A stretch of 64,000 nucleotides of DNA from Rugalucina vietnamica (Eukaryota; Mollusca; Bivalvia; Lucinida; Lucinidae), in the NCBI GenBank assembly GCA_964017185.1, contig OZ024878.1, forward strand, positions 14,021,351 to 14,085,350, given 5' to 3'. The position numbers were made by a program, and so were the translations under genes. The notes under the pieces were generated by a model. That model made no database searches. It had not been told where the DNA came from and saw only the letters and a program-made list of their open reading frames with translations. Positions 35,843 to 46,129 of the stretch are shown here, piece by piece; within the stretch, counting starts at the first letter, position 1; every line of letters begins with the position of its first letter.

Positions 35843-38110
35843 ATGTCTCCCCCCTTTCTAAGTGCATGTCCAAAATATGCAAGCAAGAGTTATAGTTGTT
35901 GTGCATCACAAATCCTGTCATTCTGTTTTATAAGTGTACCAAGTTTCATTGAAATATCTCTTACGGTTTTCAAGTTATAGAGGGGGCACGAAAGTGTTTG
36001 GAAAATAATCAAAGGGAAATAACTCCAAAGATATGAAAGCAAGAGTAATGATTCTTGTGCATCATGCTTTACAAGTGTACCATGTTTCACTGAAAAATCT
36101 CTAATGGTTTTTGAGTTATAGAGCAGACACGAAATTGAATGAAAAATAATCAAAGGGAAATAACTCCAAAGATATGCAAGCAAGAGTTATGGTTCTTTAG
36201 CATGACACATCATCTCATCGTGCTTTATAAGTGTACCAAGTTTCATTGAAATATTTCTTATGGTTTTCAAGTTATAGAGTGGACATGAAATTGTATGGAA
36301 AAAATAATCAAAGGGAAATAACTCCAAAGATATGAAAGCAAGAGTTATAATTCTTGTGCATGACACATCGTCTCATCATGCTTTATAAGTGTACCAAGTT
36401 TCACTGAAATTTCTCTTACGGTTTTCAAGTTATAGGGTGGACACGAAATTGTATGGAAAATAATCAAAGGGAAATTACTCCAAAGATATGCAAGCAAGAG
36501 TTGAGGGTTCTTTGGCACGACACGTAATCTCATCGTGCTTTATAAGTGTACCAAGTTTCATTGAAATAACTCTTACGATTTTCGAGTTATAAAGCGGACA
36601 CGAAATTGTATGGAAAATAATCAAAGGGAAATAACTCATAAAATACTCAAGCCAGAGTTATGGTTCTTGTGCATGACACATAGTCTGATCATGCTCAATA
36701 AGTGCACCAAGTTTTATTGAAAAATCTTAAACGGTTTTCAAGTTATACAGCGGACACGGAATTGTATCGAAAACAATCAAAGGGAAATAACTCCAAAAAT
36801 ACTCAAGCCAGAGTTATGGTTCTTGTGCATGACACATCGTCTCGTCGTGGTCTACAAGTGTACCAAGTTTCATTGAAAAATCTTTAACGGTTTTCAAGTT
36901 ATACAGCGGACATGACATTGTATGGAAAATAATCAAAGGGAAATAACTCATAAAATACTCAAGCCAGAGTTATGGTTCTTGTGCATGACATATCGTCTGA
37001 TCATGCTCAATAAGTGTACCAAGTTTTATTGAAAAATCTTAAACGGTTTTCAAGTTATACAGCGGACACGAAATTGTATCGAAAATAATCAAAGGGAAAT
37101 AACTCCAAAAATACTCAAGCCAGAGTTATGGTTCTTGTGCATGACACATCGTCTCGTCGTGGTCTACAAGTGTACCAAGTTTCATTGAAAAATCTTTAAC
37201 GGTTTTGAAGTTATACAGCGGACACGAAATTGTATCGAAAATAATCAAAGGGAAATAACTCATAAAATACTCAAGCCAGAGTTATGGTTCTTGTGCATGA
37301 CACATCGTCTGATCATGCTCAATAAGTGTACCAAGTTTTATTGAAAAATCTTAAACGGTTTTCAAGTTATACAGCGGACACGAAATTGTATCGAAAATAA
37401 TCAAAGGGAAATAACTCCAAAAATACTCAAGCCAGAGTTATGGTTCTTGTGCATGACACATCGTCTCGTCGTGGTCTACAAGTGTACCAAGTTTCATTGA
37501 AAAATCTTTAACGGTTTTCAAGTTATACAGCGGACACGAAATTGTATCGAAAATAATCAAAGGGAAATAACTCATAAAATACTCAAGCCAGAGTTATGGT
37601 TCTTGTGCATGACACATCGTCTGATCATGCTCAATAAGTGTACCAAGTTTTATTGAAAAATCTTAAACGGTTTTCAAGTTATACAGCGGACACGAAATTG
37701 TATCGAAAATAATCAAAGGGAAATAACTCCAAAAATACTCAAGCCAGAGTTATGGTTCTTGTGCATGACACATCGTCTCGTCGTGGTCTACAAGTGTACC
37801 AAGTTTCATTGAAAAATCTTTAACGGTTTTCAAGTTATACAGCGGACACGAAATTGTATCGAAAATAATCAAAGGGAAATAACTCCAAAAATACTCAAGC
37901 TAGAGTTATGGCTCTTGTGCGCGACACATCGTCTCGTCGTGGTTTACAAGTGTACCAAGTTTCATTGAAAAATCTTTAACGGTTTTCAAGTTATAGAGCG
38001 GACACGATTTGTGACGGACAGACAGACGGACGGACGGACGGACGGACAGACGGACGGACAGACGCACGGGGAAAAACAATATGTCTCCCGACCCTGTCGG
38101 GGGGAGACAT
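35843..38110. mobile_element. Transposon with ATGTCTCCC ends filled by a 156-bp satellite
   Basis: ATGTCTCCCCCCTTT at the left end and GTCGGGGGGAGACAT at the right are inverted. The right end also holds a GGACGGACGGACAGACGG tract and a small hairpin (GTCTCCCGACCCTGTCGGGG). Everything between is a tandem array (35880-37995). No coding region can be supported, and the few open frames are satellite translations. Confidence 0.75.
35880..37995. repeat. 156-bp satellite with 312-bp higher-order dimers
   Basis: GCCAGAGTTATGGTTCTTGT occurs at 36651, 36807, 36963, 37119, 37275, 37431, 37587 and 37743, and a variant at 37899, so the period is 156 bp. Monomers alternate: type A has AACTCATAAAATACTC and CTGATCATGCTCAATAAGTG; type B has AACTCCAAAAATACTC and CTCGTCGTGGTCTACAAGTG. 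The A-B pair repeats four times almost unchanged. Left of 36640 the monomers are more diverged and have no clear A-B order. Confidence 0.9.
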
Positions 38111-38147
38111 AAATATGAATATAAACGATTTTTGTAATGAATTTGGC

Positions 38148-38283
38148 CAGAAACGGAAAGAAAGCAACCAACAAAAAGAAACAATAAGAGTGTCCGTTCA
38201 TACCTAAAATATAATACAGAAACGGAGAGAAAGCAACCAACAAAAAGAAACAATAAGAGTGTCCGTTCATACCTAAAATATGT
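38148..38283. repeat. Tandem duplication, 69-bp unit, two copies
   Basis: CAGAAACGGAAAGAAAGCAA...CCGTTCATACCTAAAATAT at 38148 is repeated from 38217 with one or two changes. It starts just outside the satellite-bearing transposon. Confidence 0.9.
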
Positions 38284-38559
38284 TACTTTTCACCAGACTG
38301 GAAAAACTGGAAGAATTCATGTGCATGCACGTGCTCAGATGTTTTTAAAAGACCTTCCATTTTCTGCGTTTCCTGTGATGACATTTTAATTATTGCATGC
38401 ACATTAACGCATTCTTCTGCTCTATTGTTGTTGTTGAAATTAATTGTTTTGAAAGAAAACATGAGTTCATTCTAATGGAATGGTTTTTGCAGAGTTGGCA
38501 TAAACCAATAAACAATACCACAGCATTTCTATACACGATAATCAGGAATTTAAAAAATT

Positions 38560-38785
38560 AGCCGCCGCATGAGAAATCCGGCAACATTTTTGTGCAAAAA
38601 CAAAGGCAGGGATCAACTGTGTAGTTACTGCACAGCGCCTTTGGTTTTACTTCACGGATATTACAATCCCTCTTCTTCTTAAATCCGAAATTTCAAGCTC
38701 CTAGCCTGCTTCTGTGACTGTACATGCCGGTATATCTCGGACCTGGTGGGAAATCCAGATTGTTGGTTTTCTCGTGCAAAGGCTC
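38560..38785 (+). mobile_element. MITE-B copy 6, diverged
   Basis: AGCCGCCGCATGAGAAATCC at the left and CTCGTGCAAAGGCTC at the right are the ends. AATT stands before it, and AATT follows after one extra base. The stem is CTGTG-TAGTTACTG-CACAG, different from the common type but still paired, with a deletion in one arm. Confidence 0.7.
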
Positions 38786-39129
38786 GAATTGTTTCTGTTA
38801 TCTTGGCAGAAACAAAGGTAGCCCCCAATTTGATAAGGTTCAATGAAAATAAACCTCTTTAACCTGGAGCTGAATTCCATTATTTGATTCAGCTAAAACA
38901 ATAATCATTAGTTACAGAAATCACTGAGACGCTTTGTTATGTTATTTTAAGCATCAATCAACTTTGATCAAAGACTGGTTCTAGGACTTATTATTCCTCG
39001 TGTCAGCGAAAAGCAAACAGAAGTCGGAATCAGTCTATGGTGCGATGGCAACCGAGGGAAGCCAAACTAAACAATTATTGTTTACATCGTAGAAATATCA
39101 GCAGGTACTTATTAAATGGCATTACAAAT

Positions 39130-39363
39130 GAGCCTGTGCGTGAGAAAACCAACAATGTGGTTTCCGAACAGGTCTGACACAAACCGGCCTGTACAATCAC
39201 ACAAGCAGGCTAGAAGCTTGAAATTTTGGCGTTAAGTAGAGGAGGAATTTTACTATCCGAGTAGCGAAAACAAAGGTGCTGATCAGCTTCGCGGTTACCG
39301 CGAAGCTGATCTGCGCCTTTGTTTTCGCCTATGTAGATTGTTGGTTTTCCCATGGGGCGGCTC
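39130..39363 (-). mobile_element. MITE-B copy 7
   Basis: The ends are GAGCCTGTGCGTGAGAAAAC and CCCATGGGGCGGCTC, with AAAT at the left and AATT at the right (one mismatch). The hairpin is the common CAGCTTCGCGG type. A cluster of small palindromes starts 40 bp to the right. Confidence 0.78.
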
Positions 39364-39404
39364 AATTGATATAGACAGATAAACAGGAATAATAAAAGAG
39401 ATGT

Positions 39405-39600
39405 TCTGCGCAAAGTAGGAATCGGTACAATTCCGGAATTGCACCTGCGCAAAGTAGGAATTCTCACTTTGTCGGACAAAGTAAGAATTCCTACTTTGCG
39501 CAGTTCAATTCCGGAATTGTCCGTGCGCAAAGTAGGAATCGGAACAAAGTAAGAATCTTCAATAATCATTGCGCAAAGTAGGAATTTTGGGACAAAGTAG
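39405..39600. repeat. Cluster of modular palindromes, locus 1
   Basis: The modules GCGCAAAGTAGGAAT, its complement ATTCCTACTTTGCGC, ACAATTCCGGAATTG and GGACAAAGTA alternate in both orientations. Two halves form an outer inverted repeat around GTCGGACAAAGTAAG. The same modules occur at 45765-46013. Confidence 0.75.
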
Positions 39601-39666
39601 GAATATTTTCTTTTCTGAACGTTTTAGGTTGCAATTTATTTTTGTGGATTGTGTTTTGTGGCGCTG

Positions 39667-40036
39667 ACGATCATTGCTTAACTTTTCCGTTCTAACTGCA
39701 CCAGTTCCTTGTCATTGCTTTGTGTTTTGGGCATTGCTGATCATTGCGTACGTTTTCGTTCTAAATACACCAGTTCCTGGTCATTGCATAATTTCACTCC
39801 CCATATTTTTGTTCTGATTTGTCTGTAATCATCTTAGGGATTTGTGTTTTTGGATTGCTGATCATTGCTTACTCTTTGGTTCTAAAAACATAAATTTCTT
39901 GTCATTGCATACTTTAATTGTGGCCTCCATAACTTTGTTCTGATTTCTCTGTTGTCTTTCTAGTACTTTTTGGTGGCATTGTTCATCGTTGCTTACGTTC
40001 TGGCTCTAACTGCACATGTTTTTGTCATTGCTTACT
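39667..40036. repeat. Diverged tandem repeat, four units
   Basis: GATCATTGCTTAC, GTTCTAACTGCACCAGTTCC and TTGTCATTGC recur in this order from about 39667, 39733, 39857 and 39979, with variable insertions between. Confidence 0.55.
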
Positions 40037-40127
40037 TTCCATATCTTTGTTCGGATTTCGTATCTTTGCCGAAATTGAACTATAGCTCTGACCTTTAGGC
40101 GTGTTTGTAGAATTCCATGGTAAACTA

Positions 40128-40467
40128 ACGTTTCGCAAGTTTTCTGTTAAATAACAATAGAGTCAAAACCGGACGTTTCGTAAGTTTTCTGTTACATGTA
40201 AATAACAATAGAGTCAAAACCGGACGTTTCGTAAGTTTTCTGTTACATGTAAATAACAATAGAGTCAAAACCGGACGTTTCGTAAGTTTTCTGTTACATG
40301 TAAATAACAATAGAGTCAAAACCGGACGTTTCGTAAGTTTTCTATTACATGTAAATAACAATAGAGTCAAAACCGGACGTTTCGTAAGTTTTCTGTTAAA
40401 TAACAATAGAGTCAAAACCGGACGTTTCGTAAGTTTTCTGTTAAATAACAATAGAGTCAAAACCGGA
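40128..40467. repeat. 45/51-bp satellite, seven units
   Basis: The unit is ACGTTTCGTAAGTTTTCTGT plus TAAATAACAATAGAGTCAAA and ACCGG (45 bp). Four central units carry an extra CATGTA (51 bp). The pattern is 45, 51x4, 45x2. Both lengths are multiples of three, which yields the 126-codon open frame on the minus strand. Confidence 0.92.
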
Positions 40468-41121
40468 CGAACAAATGTACAGACATACACCAAAAAGTAT
40501 ATCACCTGATTATCATTAGGTCAGAGCGCTGGTTCAATTTAATGCAATTCATTAAAGAAAGTCAGGCATGTTCACAATGGAAAACAGACCCAAGTTAAAC
40601 ACACATTTAATAACAAACTTGAACAAACATGACAAGAAAGCATACTAAGAAAATATGTTGTTATTGTTTATCTTTACATACATATGCTTAAACAAAGACA
40701 CTAAAGTGTTGTACGTCATTCGAATATATTTTTGCTGAAATATCATGTATTCTAAAAGAAATAATCATCATTGCGACCAATTTACGGTGAATTTATAGTC
40801 CTTTAGCATACTAAAGTGATGCAAATCGATTTATTCTCAGTCTGAAAATATCTTTAGAACAATAACTTATATTTTCACGACACATTATTTTAAATCGACC
40901 ATCGTGATTATTACTGCGACAAGACGAAAAGATTATAGCAACTTTAAGTCCGATCTGAAGAAAATAAGTCGATTTGTTTGCACCATTTCAATTCGATTAT
41001 GTACAAAGGTGTCAAAGTAAGCAATATACGCGCGTGCCAGTCAAACGTGATAATTCGCACTTGAAAAGTAATATAATTATAAAACTTCGGCTTCGAGATT
41101 AAACCAAGGTCAACGCATTAT
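40468..41121. other. No gene seen
   Basis: AT-rich, with scattered TCGATTT motifs (ATCGATTTATTCTC, GTCGATTTGTTTGC) similar to those inside the adjacent 400-bp inverted repeat. Confidence 0.5.
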
Positions 41122-41539
41122 TACGGAAGCGTATATGTGCACCGTGTTGTTGCTTTAGTTGGCATCATCTAGACTTTGCGTTTGTCGATTTGTTTAGTTG
41201 ATCTACCACATCTCGACAAATTAATGTCTAGATGTCGAGTTAAAATGACACAAATCGATAAACTGTCATTCTGATAGGATTTAAAGTTGCAATAATATTC
41301 TCGATAATCGAATTGATTATGTTAATCGTCTAGAACTATCTTGTAAAACGTAATCATAGTGTTATCTTTATTTAAATAATGCAACTTCTAGAGATGATTA
41401 TGTCGATATAACACATTGTAACGAAACAGTTTGAAATAAATTTCGCAACGATCAGAGTTATATTGCAATATACTTCTCGACTTATCCAACTCATTTTATT
41501 AGTCGATATAAGTTAAGTTGTATGATAATATAATAAAAC

Positions 41540-42232
41540 TAGTAGGGCACCAGTACATACCTGTAGCATACAACAACTGAAAGTAAGGTATTGGACTGGC
41601 GGGTACCTGTAGACTACCAGAACTGACAATAGGGTATCGGTATATACCTGTAGCCTACTACAGTTGACAGTAGGGCACCTGTAGTTTCCTGTAGCCTACC
41701 ACAACTGAAAGTAGGATATCGGTCAGTACCTTAGCCTATCACAACTGATAGTAGGGTACCAACAGGTACCTCTAGCCTATCACAATAATTATTGATAGAA
41801 ATATATTGGTAGGTAACTGTAGCCTACCGCAGCCGACAATACGATACCGGTAGGTACATGCTGAGAGCATGACACTGACTTGCTCTACTTGCAACCGACA
41901 GTATAGAGCCAGAATTGGCCTAGTCAGCCATCAAAGAACTCACCAAAACACACGAACATATTCAAAAAATAATGATGGTCTTCCTCATTAGTGAGAGACG
42001 AACGACCAGTGGTAGGTATATGTAGCCTACCACAACTGATAGTAGGATACGAATAGGTACATGTAGCCTAACACAACTGAAGCATATCGGCCGGTAACTC
42101 TAGCCTTTCAGTTGTGATAGGCTAGAGGTACCTGTTGATACCCTACTATCAGTTGTGGTAGGCTAAAGGTACTGACCGGTATCCTATTTTTAGTTGCGGT
42201 AGGCTACAGGAAACTATAGGTACCCTATTGGC
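41540..42232. repeat. ~41-bp tandem repeat arranged as an inner foldback
   Basis: Variants of TGTAGCCTACCACAACTGA followed by AAGTAGGRTAYCGGTMRGTA repeat from 41540. After about 42110 the same repeats continue on the other strand. About 120 bases at 41665-41786 are complemented at 42114-42232 with few differences. Confidence 0.75.
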
Positions 42233-42503
42233 GAAAACAATGTTTTCTTATTTTCTAGCTAGCTAATGGTCTGATTCTGTTCAAACTTATTTGTAGCCAA
42301 GATATACACATCAGCTTTAATTATATAAAGTTTCTGCCAAATCTGATTCCTAAGTAAGGAGTTAGCTCCCCGTTTCATCATTTTTCAGGTTGAAATCGTG
42401 TTTTGGTTACAACGGAATTCTGGGACATAGTATGATTAACAGGTATATATTTTCCGAAACTGTTTAACCTATAGAATTTGGAAAAAGTGAAATAAAGCCT
42501 AGG

Positions 42504-43184
42504 GTGCAACTTCTTTAATTGCACGCCGGTGGGTCGGGCGTCAGACTCTATGATGGCCCCGACATAAAGCTATTCATTTTAGTTGGTTGGGGCCGGAGCT
42601 TCTTGTCTGTTGCTTGGCCCACCGGGGTCCAACTGGTGTTTTTCTTTTGCTCCGGAGTTAGTAGGTTATTCGGCACCCTGGGATCTCCATCGTCGGGCAG
42701 CTTACTCAGTCTGTGAGTCCTGGTTTTTGATTCATCAGGATGTTTATCATGATTTATTTGTTTGTTCTTGATGATTCATTGACTAGTTAGAGATTCACCA
42801 CGAGGACCGAATAACTAACTAAATGTTATGAACCACTGCAGGGGCTGAGGGTGAGGTTATGGCCATGTAAAACCGGTTTAAGCCCGCCAGTAACTTTGTG
42901 TTACTGATCGTTCCAAGTCGATACTTCTGTGGTGGTTCTTTTTGTTTTATGTCTTGGTGTTTAAATTTTTTTGTGCTGTTGGCGCCTTATGTATGTTTTC
43001 ATATTTTTAGTTAAGTTAAGGTAACTGAGTGGCCACCTATTGGGAAAATAGCTGCTCATTCGGCTTACGATATGCTTCATGGTATAAGTACCTGATTGTT
43101 AGTTTGGTTTTTTCCCACCTCGGTTTTTGGAGTGGGAATCTTTTTCTGATTGCGCCTTTTCCTGATCTTTGCCTACCTGTACAT
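42504..43184 (+). repeat. Dispersed repeat family D, long copy
   Basis: This copy reads GGGTCGGGCGTCAGACTC, GATGGCCCCGACATAAAGC, TTGGCCCACCGGGGTCCAAC, GGGATCTCCATCGTCGGG, CACGAGGACCGAATAAC, AAGCCCGCCAGTAACTTTG and GAGTGGCCACCTATTGGG. A short frame at its start (DGPDIKLFILVGWGRSFLS) is also open in the copy at 59172-59429, but it contains no recognisable domain. Confidence 0.75.
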
Positions 43185-43763
43185 TTTGACAAAACACTTC
43201 TAAAAACTAGTGAAACAAAAAATTGCATCTGATCGTAGTTGAGATATACATGTATCTATTGGTGCCCTTCTGGTTTCACAGAAACAAATACGACTTAACT
43301 AATATCGACTAATAAAATCAGTTGGATAAGTCGAGCAGTATATTGCATTATAACTCTGATCGGTGCGAAATTTATTTCAAACTGTTTCGAAACAATGTGT
43401 TATTTCGACATAATCATTTCTAGAAATTGCATTATTTAAAAAACGATAACACTATGATTATGTTTCACAAGATAATTCTAGACGATTAACATAATCAGTC
43501 CGATTATCCGAGAATATTATTGCAACTTTAAATCCTATCAGAATGAAAGTATATCGATTTGTGTCATTTTAACTCGACATCTAGACATCAATTTGTCGAG
43601 ATGTGGTAGATCAACTAAACAAATCGACAAACGCAAAGTCGAGATGATGCCAACTAAAGCAACAACACGGTGCACATATACGCTTCCGTACATTATACTC
43701 TATCAAAACACTTAACTTTATTCACTATCTAAAGGGTGTTATAAGAAAGTACGTTCCGCGCGC

Positions 43764-43791
43764 AAAAAAAAAAAAAAAAAAAAAAAAAAAA
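43764..43791. repeat. Poly-A tract
   Basis: 28 A in a row at the join of the 41-43 kb nest flank and a MITE-A fragment. Confidence 0.95.
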
Positions 43792-43895
43792 CTTGATATT
43801 TTTTAGTATTTTTGCTCAAAATATTTATTGTGACTACACGTTAATACCGCCTCGCCGAGTACCCTTACGAGTACCCACATTCTATGTTTTGAAGC
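43792..43895 (-). mobile_element. MITE-A core fragment, diverged
   Basis: GTATTTTTGCTCAAAATATT, ACACGTTAATACCGCCTCGC and CGAGTACCCACATTCTATG are the palindrome of MITE-A with mutations. Both ends are missing. It lies against a 28-base poly-A run. Confidence 0.6.
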
Positions 43896-43964
43896 ATCTA
43901 ATAGATTGTGACACAGAATATAACAGATTCGTGGAAAATGAAAAACTTAATTCGTTTTGTTGTG

Positions 43965-43969
<5 letters not shown>

Positions 43970-44009
<40 letters not shown>
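43970..44009. repeat. Poly-T tract
   Basis: About 40 T in a row, which makes a false poly-Phe frame. Confidence 0.95.
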
Positions 44010-44012
<3 letters not shown>

Positions 44013-44696
44013 TTTTCGGACTATTTCAAAATTCCTTTAAAATCTCAAAATTGACATTGATGTCGAAATTCAGGTTTCTTAATCCACTTTGAATAATGTG
44101 TCTACCGATTGTACCCACGTGACTTATTATCGGACTTTACGCTCCGCCTTTAATCGATTCAATTTTTATGAATGGCCCACGTGACGTTTGTGGGGCGGTC
44201 CTTTATTTAATTAATTCAGACAAAATATTGTTGCCGCGATGTTTATTTAATCGAATGAATAATAAAATAATAATGACTATCGGCTGCCATTGAATATTAA
44301 TTGAATAACCAATTTTTACAAAAATATATTTGCATCTTACATTATTTGATTAAAGTGGGTAATTTATGACGAACAATTTGCTGAATAGTTACACAACGTT
44401 TAAAACCTGATAAAATTATTTTATTGATCTAAATAATTTAATTTGCCACGCGCCAGATAATATACAACAATCCTTATGAAAAGGAAAGGAAAGATCTTTA
44501 TCCAAAATGATGTTTTGATTTTATTAATCATACCATCGATGTTCAACAATTACTTTCACTAACTTAACATGTAGCTTTAATGAATGTAAATAAGAAACAC
44601 TATAAAAGTAAATAAATGTATAAATGTAAATAAGAAAATTACCAAATAAAGAAAAATAAATAAACATTAATACGAATATCAATATTTACGATAACG

Positions 44697-44699
<3 letters not shown>
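44010..44699. other. No gene seen
   Basis: Very AT-rich. Two CCCACGTGAC motifs occur at about 44114 and 44177. Confidence 0.55.
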
Positions 44700-44743
<44 letters not shown>

Positions 44744-44745
44744 AT
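44700..44745. repeat. (AAAT)n microsatellite
   Basis: About 11 AAAT units. Confidence 0.95.
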
Positions 44746-44947
44746 ACGCTTTGGTATCATTTTTACGATTTAGTTTTGGTATATTTTTTTACAATTTTAG
44801 TATATCTTATTATGTCGTATTCTGTTTAGCATTTTTATGATAATCATAGAGCAAGGTCGTAATTAAATGAGAGAACATGAAAACGATCTGCATATTGTAT
44901 GTGATTTTACTTAAGATAAGTAGGCATGTACACGAGGTCATGACAAG

Positions 44948-45380
44948 ACACATAAAACAGTGACATTACGACATGACCATAGTTGTTGACTGGACGTTGA
45001 GCATAGGTACATGTAAGTCATTTGATAACAAATCTAACGCCTACGATGTCATGGCATTCCACCTTTTTTCGACTCTAGAATACCAATAAAATAGAAGTTG
45101 CTCCAAGTTCCGACATGATCGTTTTTGTTGACGGGGACGTTAAGCATGAGGTTATTACATGTATGCCATTTGATAACAATTCTAATGCCTACGGTGTCAT
45201 GACATCCTCTTTAGAAGACCAATAAAATAGAAGTGACTTCAAGTTCTGACATGATCGTATCTGTTGACTGGGACGTTAAGCATGGGGTAATTAGAAGTAT
45301 CATAAAATAGAAGTGACGAAGAATAGATAGACATGTACGTACATTTGTCGACCAATAACAAATCTAACACTTACGATGTT
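44948..45380 (+). repeat. Tandem array derived from the SINE-B 3' region, about 3 units of ~140 bp
   Basis: The block ACATGAYC...GTTGACTGGGACGTTAAGCAT recurs at about 44971, 45113 and 45249. The copies are separated by a shared segment containing CATTTGATAACAAATCTAAC, GCCTACGATGTCATG and CAATAAAATAGAAGT, so unit lengths are 142 and 136 bp. A fourth partial unit (ACAAATCTAACACTTACGAT) ends near 45380. The core is recognisably the 3' end of SINE-B, but the array repeats flanking sequence as well. Confidence 0.6.
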
Positions 45381-45502
45381 AAGACATCCCAGAGATAATT
45401 ACGAACCGACAATTAAAATTGTTTCCGACAATACGATTTGATAAAAACACTTTGCTAATGAAGGTATCTTTCATCATGGGTGGCTCGCCGCCTTTAACCC
45501 CC

Positions 45503-45505
<3 letters not shown>

Positions 45506-45577
<72 letters not shown>

Positions 45578-45581
45578 ATGA
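45506..45581. repeat. (CT)n then (AAAT)n microsatellite
   Basis: About 20 CT units followed directly by eight or nine AAAT units. Confidence 0.95.
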
Positions 45582-45764
45582 TTCGGTCTATCTAGATAAT
45601 GATCAGGCCGGACATAAAATTAATGCAAAGGAAAATAAAACAAAGCTTTTTCAATACAGGGAAAGCTATATTTTTGTTAGTTTGTTCTTTTTTGCGTCTT
45701 CTTTTTTCACATGGTGCTTTTCAACTTGTCTTCTATTGTTCTAACTTTGTCCACAACAAAGTAA

Positions 45765-46013
45765 GAATCTTTGCAATTCCGAAATTGTCCAGCTTGTATC
45801 GGGTTCAATTCTAGAATTGTACCTGCGCAAAGTAGGAATTCCTACTTTGTCCAAATCGATTCCTACTTTGCGCACAGGCTATATCAACTCATATAATCCC
45901 TTATACAATTCTAGAATTGTCCGATACAATTCTAGAATCGGCGGACAAAGTAGGAATTCCTACTTTGCGCAGGTGCAATTCCGGAATTGAACCGATTCCT
46001 ACTTTGCGCCGAA
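45765..46013. repeat. Cluster of modular palindromes, locus 2
   Basis: GCGCAAAGTAGGAATTCC and its complement, CAATTCTAGAATTG and CAATTCCGGAATTG alternate. The same modules occur at 39405-39600, but in a different order and with a TCTAGA variant of the EcoRI-like core. Confidence 0.75.
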
Positions 46014-46129
46014 CATAGATACTCGATTTCGGTAGCAGAGTACAAATATTTGGTTCCGATTTCAAGCTGTTTTGTACAATAGGAAGCCCATGAAGCCAGA
46101 AGCCTGAGACGATAGTTCAAAAATCCAAA

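Larger units (their letters stand above)
41122..43690. mobile_element. 2.6-kb nest bounded by ~400-bp inverted repeats
   Basis: TACGGAAGCGTATATGTGCA at 41122 and its complement ending at 43690 open inverted repeats that run about 400 bp inward (41122-41523 and 43287-43690), including GTCGATTTGTTTAGTTGATC and TTGTCGAGATGTGGTAGATC, with roughly 90 percent identity by eye. Between them lie a second, inner foldback (41540-42232) and a family D copy (42504-43184). It reads like a long-TIR element that received later insertions. No gene was seen. Confidence 0.65.

Noticed and set aside
40128..40467. CRISPR-like array (repeats of about 30 bp with short intervals)
   Set aside because: The intervals are themselves identical, so it is a simple satellite with two unit lengths.
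40125..40505. 126-codon repetitive protein on the minus strand
   Set aside because: It is the 45/51-bp satellite read through. The unit, not selection, keeps it open.
42519..42771. Conserved protein YDGPDIKL... in family D
   Set aside because: It is open in two copies but short, without a domain, and frameshifted in the copy near 30.4 kb. More likely conserved as DNA repeat than as protein.
43793..44092. Frame with a long poly-Phe segment that looks like a membrane helix
   Set aside because: It spans a decayed MITE-A core and a 40-base poly-T run.
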